NCBI RefSeq assembly: GCF_008327685.1
Contig: NZ_BDDE01000013.1
Coordinates: forward strand, 434,001-498,000
Source: Actinomadura sp. K4S16
GTDB lineage: Bacteria > Actinomycetota > Actinomycetes > Streptosporangiales > Streptosporangiaceae
Reading direction: 5' to 3'
Length of the DNA stretch: 64,000 nucleotides
Shown here: positions 24,517 through 32,036 of the stretch, piece after piece
How the letters are laid out: every line of letters begins with the position of its first letter
Position numbering within the stretch: position 1 is the first letter of the stretch
Position numbers and translations under genes: made by a program
Notes under the pieces: generated by a model
Told to the model about the DNA's origin: nothing
The model's database searches: none
The model's input: only the letters and a program-made list of their open reading frames with translations

Positions 24517-25773
24517 TCAGGAAAGCGCGTTGTCGGCCTCGGTGAGGAAGGTCTTGGCCGCCGCGTCCGGCTGCGCCTTGCCGAACAGCACCGAGTCGGT
24601 GGCGCGCTTGAGGATGTCCTCCATCTCCATCGCGCCCTTCGGCGGGACGACCACCGGGCTGAGGTCGCCCTTGATCGATTCCATGAAGGCCAGCACCTTC
24701 TGGTCCGCCGGGGTGAGCTTGCCCTTGATCGCCGTGATGACCTTGGCGTTGGTGGGCAGGCCCCGGTCGCTGAGCAGGATCCCGCCGGCCTCCGGGTCGT
24801 TGACCAGGAAGTCGACGAACTTGCGGGCGTTCTCGGACTTCTCGGTCCGGGACGAGATCGTGTAGTACATCGCCGGCTGGAGGAACATGCCCGAGGCGGA
24901 GGCGCCCGGCGCCTTCGGCATGCGCAGCAGGTCGAGCTCCTGCCCGGAGCCCTTGGTCAGCGCGTCGAGCTGGTTGCTCCACCAGCTGCCGAACACGCTG
25001 GTGTTGGACCCGAGCAGCGCCAGGTCGACCTTGGTGCCCGTCTCCAGCATCTTGCTCGCGGACGGGCCGGCCTTCGTGTCGATGATCTTCTTCAGCAGGG
25101 CCCACCAGTCCTTGACGGTCTGCTCCGACAGGGCCACCTTGCCGTCGCCGTAGAACTGCTCGCCGCGCTGCGCGGCGAAGATCTGCAGGAACGCCGGGTT
25201 CTCGTTGTACTCGGTGCCCCAGACCTTGCCGCCGCTCTTCTCGGTGATCCTCTGGGACGTCGCGATGTAGTCGTCCCAGGTCCAGGTCTTGTCGTCCGGC
25301 ATCCTCTGGCCGTACTTCTCCAGGGCCGCCCTGTTGACGATCAACGGGAAGGCGTTGACCCCGGTGGGGATCGCGTACTGCTTGCCGTCGACCTGGCCGG
25401 CCTTGAGGACGCTCTGGTCCAGATCGGCGGTGTTCACCTTGCCGGTCAGGTCGGCGAGGGTGCCGCGGCCCGCGTACTCGGCCAGGCCGCGGATCTCGAT
25501 CGACATGACGTCCGGGGCGTCCCCGGCGGCGGTCTTGGTGGCCAGCTTCTCGTAGTAGCTGTCCCAGTCGGAGAAGTCGCCCTCGACGTCGATCCCCGGG
25601 TTCTTCGCCTCGAACCTGGCGATGGCCGCCTCGGTCAGCTTCTGCCGGGAGTCGCTGCCCCAGTAGGAGAAGACGATTTTGTTCTTGCCGCCGGAATCGC
25701 CGTCACCGCTGCCGCACGCGGTGGCCGACACCGCGAGCAGGGTGAGGGCGGTGGCCGCCAGGATGCGCTTCAT
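24517..25773 (-). CDS. ABC sugar transporter, solute-binding lipoprotein
   Basis: A 418-residue extracellular binding protein of the CUT1 carbohydrate type. It has a signal peptide with a lipobox-like ATAC near residue 20, then a Gly/Ser-rich tether (GSGDGDSGG) and the family-1 fold beginning IVFSYWGSDSRQKLTEAAI. FLQPAMYYTISSRTEKSENA near the C-terminus is typical. It is the last gene of the permease-permease-binding-protein operon, 81 bases after the second permease. No ATPase gene is present; actinobacteria often share one MsmK-type ATPase among such importers. Oligogalacturonides or uronates are the likely cargo. Confidence 0.88.
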   Translation of the reverse strand: MKRILAATALTLLAVSATACGSGDGDSGGKNKIVFSYWGSDSRQKLTEAAIARFEAKNPGIDVEGDFSDWDSYYEKLATKTAAGDAPDVMSIEIRGLAEYAGRGTLADLTGKVNTADLDQSVLKAGQVDGKQYAIPTGVNAFPLIVNRAALEKYGQRMPDDKTWTWDDYIATSQRITEKSGGKVWGTEYNENPAFLQIFAAQRGEQFYGDGKVALSEQTVKDWWALLKKIIDTKAGPSASKMLETGTKVDLALLGSNTSVFGSWWSNQLDALTKGSGQELDLLRMPKAPGASASGMFLQPAMYYTISSRTEKSENARKFVDFLVNDPEAGGILLSDRGLPTNAKVITAIKGKLTPADQKVLAFMESIKGDLSPVVVPPKGAMEMEDILKRATDSVLFGKAQPDAAAKTFLTEADNALS

Positions 25774-25854
25774 CAGTCGTGTACCTCCGGGGACGGGGGT
25801 GGGGAGGGACGGGGGGCCGGTTCGGGAGGGCGGGAGGCCGTGCGGGAGCGGGGC

Positions 25855-26763
25855 CTATTTGAGGCCGGTCGTCGCCATTCCTCGGACGAGGTATTTCTGG
25901 CCGGCCAGGAAGAAGCCGAAGATGGGGCCGAGCGAGATGATCGACATCGCGAACATCGGCCCCCAGGAGGAGTCGCCGCTGGAGTCCATGAACTGGCGCA
26001 GCGCGACCGGGGCGGTGAGCTGGTCGGAATTGGTGAGGTAGAGGTTCTGGGTGAAGAAGTCGTTCCACGTCCAGATGAAGGTGAAGATCGCCGTGGTGGC
26101 CAGCGCCGGGACGCACAGCGGCATCACCACCTGCAGGAACGTGCGCCAGTAGCCCGCGCCGTCGATCGCCGCGGCCTCGTCCAGCTCCCGGGGCAGGGTG
26201 CGGATGAACTGCACCATCAGGAAGATGAAGAACGCGTCGGTGGCGAGGAACTTCGGCACCACGATCGGCCAGATCGTGTTGATCCAGTCGATCTTGTTGA
26301 ACATGATGTACTGCGGCACGACCGTCACATGGTGCGGCAGCATGATCGAGCCCAGCATGAGCGCGAACCAGAACCGCTTGAGCGGGAACTCCAGCCGGGC
26401 GAACGCGTAGGCGGCCATCGAGCAGGCCAGCAGGTTCCCGACGACCGCGAGGGACGTGATGACCGCGGAGTTCCAGAGGTAGTAGCCGAAGGAGTGCTTG
26501 AGGGCCACCCACCCCTCGGAGTAGTTCTCGCCGGTCACCTCGGACGGCACCAGGCCGGGCTCCCGGAAGATCAGCTCCTCGGGCTTGACCGAGCTGGAGA
26601 TCATCCAGAGCAGCGGGTAGAGCATGAACAGCCCGAACGCGATCAGCAGCAGGTGCCTGGTCAGCCGCGACACGGGCCGGAACAGCACCGGTGTCCGCCT
26701 GCCCGCCGCCGGATCGCCCTTCGCGCGGTCGCCTGTCGCCATGCGCTTACCTGTCGTCGCCAT
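25855..26763 (-). CDS. ABC sugar transporter permease, MalG-like
   Basis: A 302-residue inner-membrane permease with six predicted helices. The EAA loop that contacts the ATPase reads ELDEAAAIDGAGYWRTFLQ. TWNDFFTQNLYLTN in the last third is typical of MalG-type subunits. It overlaps the upstream permease by 17 bases. The start at 26763 gives a cytoplasmic tail of about 35 residues; a second ATG lies 7 codons in. Confidence 0.9.
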   Translation of the reverse strand: MATTGKRMATGDRAKGDPAAGRRTPVLFRPVSRLTRHLLLIAFGLFMLYPLLWMISSSVKPEELIFREPGLVPSEVTGENYSEGWVALKHSFGYYLWNSAVITSLAVVGNLLACSMAAYAFARLEFPLKRFWFALMLGSIMLPHHVTVVPQYIMFNKIDWINTIWPIVVPKFLATDAFFIFLMVQFIRTLPRELDEAAAIDGAGYWRTFLQVVMPLCVPALATTAIFTFIWTWNDFFTQNLYLTNSDQLTAPVALRQFMDSSGDSSWGPMFAMSIISLGPIFGFFLAGQKYLVRGMATTGLK

Positions 26764-27751
26764 AGAAGACCCAGAATCGAGACATGAGGAAGTTGACGGC
26801 GGTCAGGGCCGCGATGATGAGCAGGAGCACCCACGCCATGGCGGCCGCGTAGCCCATCTCGTAGTTCTTGAAGCCCTTGATGTAGAGGTAGAGCGTGTAG
26901 AAGAGGGTCGAGTCGACCGGCCCGCCGTTGCCGCCGCTGACGACGAACGACTGCGTGAACGACTGGAACGACTTGATCACTTCCAGCACGGCGTTGAAGA
27001 AGATGATCGGTGTGAGCAGCGGCAGCGTGATCGAGCGGAACTGCCGGACCCGGCCGGCGCCGTCCACCCGGGCCGCCTCGTACAGGCTCTGCGGGATCTG
27101 CCGCAGCCCGGCCAGGAAGATCACCATCGGGGCGCCGAACGTCCAGACGTGCAGGACGATCAGCGTCCAGAGCGCGGTGTCGGGGCTCGTGACCCAGCCC
27201 TGCCCGTGGTAGCCGAACCAGCCGAGGAAGGTGTTGACGATCCCGTCCACCCCGAAGATCTTCCGCCACAGGATCGAGATCGCCACGCTGCCGCCGAGCA
27301 GCGAGGGCAGGTAGAAGACCGACCGGTAGAACGACAGCCCGCGCAGCCCCCGGTCCAGCGCCATCGCCAGCCCGAGGGCGAACGCGAGCTGCAGCGGGAC
27401 GGAGACGACGACGTAGGTCGTCGTGACCTTGAGGGAGTTCATGAACCGGTCGTCGGCCGTGAACATCGTGTCGTAGTTCTTCAGGCCGACCCAGTGCGCC
27501 TCGCTCAGCAGGCTGTAGTCGGTGAACGACAGGTACAGCGAGGCGATCATCGGGCCGAGCGTGACGGCGAACAGGCCGATGAACCACGGGGCCAGGAACA
27601 GGTGGGCCGCCCACGCCTGCGAGCGCGCGCGGGAGCCCGCACGCCGCCGGCGCCCGCGCCTCCACCGCGGCGCGCCCGCCCCGGCGGGCGGCACGGCCGG
27701 CGGCTGCGGCGTCGCCGCCGTGCCGGACCCCGCGGATCTCAGCGTCATCAC
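26747..27751 (-). CDS. ABC sugar transporter permease, MalF-like
   Basis: A 334-residue permease with six predicted helices, first gene of the importer operon. The cytoplasmic N-terminus is long, basic and proline-rich (about 50 residues). The EAA loop reads SLYEAARVDGAGRVRQFRS. MIASLYLSFTDYSLL follows helix 1, as in MalF relatives. Two candidate repressor sites lie upstream at 27780 and 27935. Confidence 0.9.
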   Translation of the reverse strand: MMTLRSAGSGTAATPQPPAVPPAGAGAPRWRRGRRRRAGSRARSQAWAAHLFLAPWFIGLFAVTLGPMIASLYLSFTDYSLLSEAHWVGLKNYDTMFTADDRFMNSLKVTTTYVVVSVPLQLAFALGLAMALDRGLRGLSFYRSVFYLPSLLGGSVAISILWRKIFGVDGIVNTFLGWFGYHGQGWVTSPDTALWTLIVLHVWTFGAPMVIFLAGLRQIPQSLYEAARVDGAGRVRQFRSITLPLLTPIIFFNAVLEVIKSFQSFTQSFVVSGGNGGPVDSTLFYTLYLYIKGFKNYEMGYAAAMAWVLLLIIAALTAVNFLMSRFWVFYGDDR

Positions 27752-27779
27752 TGGCCCCTCGGTCAGTCGGGCGAATTGA

Positions 27780-27791
27780 GATAGCGCTTTC
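27780..27791. promoter_or_regulatory. LacI-type half-palindrome near the ABC operon start
   Basis: GATAGCGCTTTC is a 12-bp dyad around AGCGCT with one mismatched pair, 28 bases before the permease start. The CG-centred form is that of LacI-family boxes, but it differs from the three TGCAA-type sites of this locus. A second regulator may bind here. Confidence 0.4.
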
Positions 27792-27863
27792 TTATAGCTC
27801 CGCCGTCGATCCCGTCAACCCTTTGCAGTGAGCTGGCTCACGATCAGCTCCGCGGCCGTTTCA

Positions 27864-27888
27864 GATCTTCCCAGGTCAAGGGAAGATC
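27864..27888 (-). terminator. Hairpin after galM
   Basis: Arms GATCTTCCC and GGGAAGATC (9 bp, perfect) enclose a 7-base loop. It lies about 64 bases after the galM stop, before the ABC operon, and is most simply a terminator for the lacI-galM transcript. A 14-bp palindrome with arms GTGAGC and GCTCAC lies further on at 27828-27841. Confidence 0.55.
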
Positions 27889-27934
27889 CAGCACGCAGCG
27901 CGAGCGCCAGATTGTTGCGGGTTGCGAGCTGTTA

Positions 27935-27950
27935 CTACAACCGCTTGCAG
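27935..27950. promoter_or_regulatory. LacI-family operator, copy 1
   Basis: On the minus strand this reads CTGCAAGCGGTTGTAG, close to the dyad TGCAA-x4-TTGCA. It matches copies at 29942 and 30036, which flank the lacI gene and the SDR gene. It lies 184 bases before the ABC permease start and just after the galM stop, so it probably controls the importer operon. Confidence 0.7.
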
Positions 27951-27951
27951 T

Positions 27952-28968
27952 TCAGGCCTGACCGAAGCGGTAGGTGGTGACCGAAACGTGCTCCTGGCCG
28001 GGCCGCAGGACCGCGGACGGGAACGCGGGCCGGTTCGGCGCGTCCGGAAAGCGCTGGGTCTCCAGGCAGAGCCCGGCGAACGGGCCGTAGGGCGTGGCGA
28101 CGCCGTCCAGCATGTGGCCGGTGTAGAACTGGACGCCCGGTTCGGTGGTGGTGACCTCCATCGTGCGCCCGGTGGCCGGATCGGCGACCGCCGCCCCGCC
28201 CCGGAGCACGAAGCAGTGGTCGTAGCGGCCGCCGAGCCGCGCGCCCACCCGGGTGGGGACGGTGAAGTCGAACGGCGTCCCGGCCACCGGGGCGGGCTCG
28301 CCCGTTGGGATCTTGCCCTCGTCCACCGGCAGGTACCGGTCGGCCTCGATCGTCACCACCTGGCGGCGCACGTCCCGCGTGCCGGACAGGTCGAAGTAGG
28401 AGTGGTTGGTCAGGTTGACCACCGTGGGGGCGTCGGTCGTTGCCCGGTACTCCAGCCGCAGCGCGTCGCCGTCCAGGGCGTACCGGACCTGGGCGTGCAG
28501 CTCTCCGGGGTAGCCCTCCTCGCCGTCCGGGCTCGCCAGGCTCAGCAGCAGCTCCGCCGGGCCCGCCGTCTCCACGCGCCACACCCGCTTGTCGAAGCCG
28601 CGGACGCCGCCGTGCAGGCTGTGCGCGCCGTCGTTGACGGCGAGCCGGTGCTGCCTGCCGTCGAGCGTGAACCTGCCCCCGGCGATGCGGTTGGCGTACC
28701 GGCCGACGACCGCGCCGAAGTACCGGCTGCGGTGCAGGTAGTCATCCAGCGTGGGGAGACCCAGGACGACGTCGGCGCCGTCGGCGATCTCAAGCCGCTG
28801 GAGGATCGCGCCGTAGGTGAGGACGGAGGCGCGCAGCCGCCCGTTGTCGAGCACGTGCCGCTCGACCCGCTCCCCTTCCGGCGTGACACCGAAGTCGAGC
28901 CCTGCGCCGGATTCGGGGGTGGCGTCGTTTTCTGGAGTAGCGCCGGGAGCGCCGTCGTGAAGCCTCAT
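27952..28968 (-). CDS. galM: Aldose 1-epimerase (mutarotase)
   Basis: A 338-residue GalM-family enzyme that interconverts alpha and beta anomers of hexoses. LTYGAILQRLEI, GRYANRIAGGRFTLDG and NDGAHSLHGG carry the conserved substrate-binding residues. The catalytic His is in NLTNHSYFDLSG, and the catalytic Glu lies late in LCLETQRFPDAPN. The first 25 residues are an acidic, low-complexity tail before the domain. The start overlaps the lacI stop by 4 bases (ATGA), so it is in the regulator's transcript. Confidence 0.9.
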   Translation of the reverse strand: MRLHDGAPGATPENDATPESGAGLDFGVTPEGERVERHVLDNGRLRASVLTYGAILQRLEIADGADVVLGLPTLDDYLHRSRYFGAVVGRYANRIAGGRFTLDGRQHRLAVNDGAHSLHGGVRGFDKRVWRVETAGPAELLLSLASPDGEEGYPGELHAQVRYALDGDALRLEYRATTDAPTVVNLTNHSYFDLSGTRDVRRQVVTIEADRYLPVDEGKIPTGEPAPVAGTPFDFTVPTRVGARLGGRYDHCFVLRGGAAVADPATGRTMEVTTTEPGVQFYTGHMLDGVATPYGPFAGLCLETQRFPDAPNRPAFPSAVLRPGQEHVSVTTYRFGQA

Positions 28969-29927
28969 GGGGATCCTTTCGGAGGGGCGGTGGACTCGCG
29001 GACGACCAGGTGCGTCTCCAGGACGGTGGCGGCGCTCATCGACTTGATGAGCAGGTCGACGGCCATGCGGCCGGCGTCGGCCGTCGGCATCGCGACCGTC
29101 GTGAGCTTCGGCCGGTGCAGCCGCCCGGTGACGCTGTCGTCGACGCCGATCACGCTGACGTCGCCGGGCACGCCGACGCCCCGCTCCTCCAGCGCCTCGA
29201 TGAGGCCGATCGCGACGAGGTCGTTGTAGGCCAGGACCCCGGTGACCCCCGCCTCGGCCACCCGTTCGGCGACCGCGATGCCGCCCCTCTCGGTGGGCGC
29301 GTTGGGGCCGATGACGAGCGTGTCGAGGCCGGGCACGTCGGCCACGGCACGGCGGATCTCGCCGCTCGTCCAGGAGCCGGCCGGCCCCGAGACGAGGGCG
29401 ACGCGCCGGTGGCCGAGCGCGGCGAGGTGCTCCATCGCGGCGCGGGCGCCCTGGGCGACGTCCATGACGACGGTCGGCACCCCGCGCATCCGCCGGTTGA
29501 CCAGGACGAACGGGATCGTCTCGGCCAGCTTCTCCAGGGCCTTGTTGGACGAGCGCGGGCTGCACAGCACGATGCCGTCCACCTGCTTGGAGAAGGCCTG
29601 GACGAGGTCCTGCTCCTCAGCGGGGTCCTCGTCGGTGTCGGCGACGAACAGGTGGTAGTCCTGGCCGCGGGCGGCGGCCTGGGCGGCCTTGATCAGCGGG
29701 GGGAAGAACGGGTTGGCGAGGTCGGCCACGATCAGCCCGAGGTTGTTGGTCCGGCCCGTGGTGAGCGAGCGGGCCGCGCGGTTCGGCCGGTAGCCGAGCC
29801 GCTCGGCCACCGCGAGGACCCGGGTCCGCGTCTCGGCGTTGACCATGTGGGGCGCGGAGAAGGTCCGCGACACCGTCGACACATGCACGCCGGAGGCGTG
29901 CGCCACATCCCGGATCGTCACTGCCAT
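28965..29927 (-). CDS. LacI-family transcriptional regulator of the pectin/uronate locus
   Basis: A 320-residue repressor. The N-terminal helix-turn-helix with hinge reads TIRDVAHASGVHVSTVSRTF, followed by GYRPNRAARSLTTGRTNNLG. The periplasmic-binding-protein-like sensor domain fills the rest. The ATG at 29927 puts the helix-turn-helix at the very N-terminus, as is usual; an ATG at 29936 is possible. A 16-base operator lies about 15 bases before the start, so autoregulation is likely. Identical-type operators precede the ABC operon and the SDR gene. The effector is probably a uronate or a derivative. Confidence 0.9.
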   Translation of the reverse strand: MAVTIRDVAHASGVHVSTVSRTFSAPHMVNAETRTRVLAVAERLGYRPNRAARSLTTGRTNNLGLIVADLANPFFPPLIKAAQAAARGQDYHLFVADTDEDPAEEQDLVQAFSKQVDGIVLCSPRSSNKALEKLAETIPFVLVNRRMRGVPTVVMDVAQGARAAMEHLAALGHRRVALVSGPAGSWTSGEIRRAVADVPGLDTLVIGPNAPTERGGIAVAERVAEAGVTGVLAYNDLVAIGLIEALEERGVGVPGDVSVIGVDDSVTGRLHRPKLTTVAMPTADAGRMAVDLLIKSMSAATVLETHLVVRESTAPPKGSP

Positions 29928-29941
29928 GATGCCCATCCTAA

Positions 29942-29957
29942 CGCAACCGTTTGCACG
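29942..29957. promoter_or_regulatory. LacI-family operator, copy 2
   Basis: CGCAACCGTTTGCACG, minus strand CGTGCAAACGGTTGCG. It lies 15 bases before the lacI start and fits the TGCAA-x4-TTGCA form of copies 1 and 3. Likely autoregulatory. Confidence 0.75.
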
Positions 29958-30035
29958 CCACAGCAGAGCGTACGGAGTGTTTCTCCTGGTCAAAAGCAGA
30001 TGCTTGACGTACCGCCAAGGATGGAGCGATCGTTA

Positions 30036-30051
30036 CTGCAACTGTTTGCAG
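30036..30051. promoter_or_regulatory. LacI-family operator, copy 3
   Basis: CTGCAACTGTTTGCAG, a dyad broken only in the centre. It lies 23 bases before the SDR start, overlapping the expected ribosome-binding and promoter region of the plus-strand catabolic operon. Confidence 0.78.
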
Positions 30052-30073
30052 GGAGATCGAAGGAGTCGCCGCG

Positions 30074-30961
30074 GTGAGCAGAGTGCTCGTCACCGGAAGC
30101 GCGGGCCGGCTGGGCCGAAGCGTCGTGGCCGTGCTGGCGGCCGCCGGGCACGAGGTGATCGGCGTCGACACCGCCCCCGGCACCCCCCGGGACGCCGCCG
30201 CCACCCTACCGGCCGACCTCACCGACCTCGGCGAGGCCCATTCCGCCGTCACCCGGTTCCGGCCGGACGCGGTCGTCCACCTCGCCGCCATCGCCGTCCC
30301 CTTCGGCCGGACGGACGCCACGACGTTCCGCGTCAACACCCGGCTCGCCTTCAACGTCTGCGCGGCCTCGGTCGCGCTCGGCGTGGAGCGGCTGGTCGTC
30401 GCCAGCAGCCCGACGGTGATCGGCTACGGCGCGCCCGGCGGCTGGGCGCCCGACTACCTGCCGCTGGACGAGGAGCACCCGACCCGTCCCTGGAACGTCT
30501 ACAGCCTGTCGAAGCTGGTCGCCGAGCAGACCGTGCAGACGTTCGCCCGTTCCGCGGACGGCACGCGGATGGCCGCGTTCCGGCCCTGCTTCGTGGTCGC
30601 GCCCGAGGAGTGGGAGGGCGCCCCCACCCAGTCGGGCCACACCATCCGCGAGCGGCTCGACCGGCCCGAGATCGGCGGCGCCTCGCTGTTCAACTACATC
30701 GACGCCCGCGACGCCGGGGCGTTCGTCGACGCCCTGCTCGCCGGGCTGCCCCGGCTGGAGCGCAACGGCGAGGTGTTCTTCGCGGGCGCGGCCGACGCGC
30801 TGGCCCGCGAGCCGCTGGCCGAGCTGCTCCCCCGCTTCGTCCCGCAGGCCGAGGAGCGGGCCGAGTCCCTCACCGGCACCTCCCCCGCCTTCTCCTCCGC
30901 CAAGGCCGAACGGCTGCTGGGTTGGACCCCCGAGCGCAGCTGGCGCACCGAGCTCTCCTGA
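30074..30961 (+). CDS. NAD(P)-dependent SDR/epimerase-family dehydrogenase
   Basis: A 295-residue extended-type SDR. It opens with the glycine motif VLVTGSAGRLGRSVVAVLA. VVHLAAIAVPFGRTD and VVASSPTVIGYG precede the catalytic Tyr-x3-Lys in VYSLSKLVAEQ. It resembles the uronate dehydrogenase/epimerase branch. Its position as first gene of a LacI-controlled operon in a pectin locus suggests oxidation of a uronate or its derivative. The GTG start follows the operator at 30036 closely. Activity is inferred. Confidence 0.8.
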   Translation: MSRVLVTGSAGRLGRSVVAVLAAAGHEVIGVDTAPGTPRDAAATLPADLTDLGEAHSAVTRFRPDAVVHLAAIAVPFGRTDATTFRVNTRLAFNVCAASVALGVERLVVASSPTVIGYGAPGGWAPDYLPLDEEHPTRPWNVYSLSKLVAEQTVQTFARSADGTRMAAFRPCFVVAPEEWEGAPTQSGHTIRERLDRPEIGGASLFNYIDARDAGAFVDALLAGLPRLERNGEVFFAGAADALAREPLAELLPRFVPQAEERAESLTGTSPAFSSAKAERLLGWTPERSWRTELS

Positions 30962-30992
30962 AGGGACGCTCGCCCATGGAACGGACCCTCGA

Positions 30993-32036
30993 ATGATCAA
31001 GGATCTGTCGGTCGCGCCGCGGTCGGTGCCGCTGGCCCGGCCGTGGGGCGCGGACGTGCCCTGCAACCACGTCCTGGTCGTCACGCTCACCCTGGACGAC
31101 GGACGCTCGGGGACCGGCATCTCCTGGACCCCGCAGATCGGAGCGCACGCGGTCAAGGCGCTGCTGGAGCACGACGTCCGGGACGCGGTGATCGGGCTTC
31201 CCGCGCACCCCGGCCTCGTCTGGGACCGGTTGTCGGCCCACCTCGGTGAGGCGGGACGCACCGGGATCGTCCCGCTCGCGATGGCCGGTGTGGACCTCGC
31301 GCTGTGGGACCTGGAGTGCGGCGAGCGTTCGCTGGTCGAGGTCCTCGGGGCGCGGCGGGACCGCGTCCCCGTCTACGGGAGCGGCGTCAACCTCCACTAC
31401 ACGCTGGAGGAACTGACCGCCCAGGCCGCGCGGTGGGCCGCCGAGGGATACCCCGCCGTCAAGGTCAAGGTGGGCCGCCCCTCGCTCGCCGAGGACGTCG
31501 CGCGGGTGGCCGCCGTCCGCGAAGCCGTCGGCCCGGACACGGCGCTGATGATCGACGCCAACCAGCGGTGGGACCTGCACCGGGCACGGACCGCGCTGCG
31601 GGCGCTGGAGCGCTTCGACCCGTTCTGGATCGAGGAGCCGCTGCCCGCCGACGACATCGCCGCCCACGCGGAACTGCGCCGCGGCATCGGCACGCCGATC
31701 GCGGTCGGGGAGAACGTCGCCACCGCGCACGGCTTCCGCGACCTGCTGACCGCGGGTGCCTGCGACGTCGTCCAGCCGAACGTGGTGCGGGTCGGCGGCA
31801 TCACCCCGTTCCTGCGCATCGCGGACCTCGCCCGCGTCTTCGACGTGCCCGTCTACCCGCACCTGCTCACCGAGCTGTCCGGGCAGCTCGCCCTCGCCCT
31901 GCACCATCCCGCGATGGTGGAACTGGTCGAGGACGCCTCGCTGGCGGACCTCGGACTGCTCGCCGGCCCGTCCCCCGTGGAGATCACCGGTGCGGAGCTG
32001 CGCGCGACGGGCGCGCCGACGAGGTGGGCCCGGTGA
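30993..32036 (+). CDS. Enolase-superfamily sugar acid dehydratase (mandelate racemase type)
   Basis: A 347-residue member of the mandelate racemase/muconate lactonising group. The Lys-x-Lys base appears in YPAVKVKVG near residue 160. Metal ligands are Asp in LMIDANQRWD, Glu in FWIEEPLPADD and Glu in IAVGENVATAHG. A late histidine is in VPVYPHLLTELSG. Family members dehydrate or racemise sugar acids such as galactarate and galactonate. It is followed by a Gfo/Idh/MocA fusion whose GTG overlaps the stop (GTGA). The exact acid is unknown. Confidence 0.85.
   Translation: MIKDLSVAPRSVPLARPWGADVPCNHVLVVTLTLDDGRSGTGISWTPQIGAHAVKALLEHDVRDAVIGLPAHPGLVWDRLSAHLGEAGRTGIVPLAMAGVDLALWDLECGERSLVEVLGARRDRVPVYGSGVNLHYTLEELTAQAARWAAEGYPAVKVKVGRPSLAEDVARVAAVREAVGPDTALMIDANQRWDLHRARTALRALERFDPFWIEEPLPADDIAAHAELRRGIGTPIAVGENVATAHGFRDLLTAGACDVVQPNVVRVGGITPFLRIADLARVFDVPVYPHLLTELSGQLALALHHPAMVELVEDASLADLGLLAGPSPVEITGAELRATGAPTRWAR

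Noticed and set aside
27828..27841. Perfect 14-bp palindrome GTGAGC-TG-GCTCAC as a further LacI site
   Set aside because: It lacks the CG-centred TGCAA form of the three matching sites, so it is only mentioned with the nearby hairpin.
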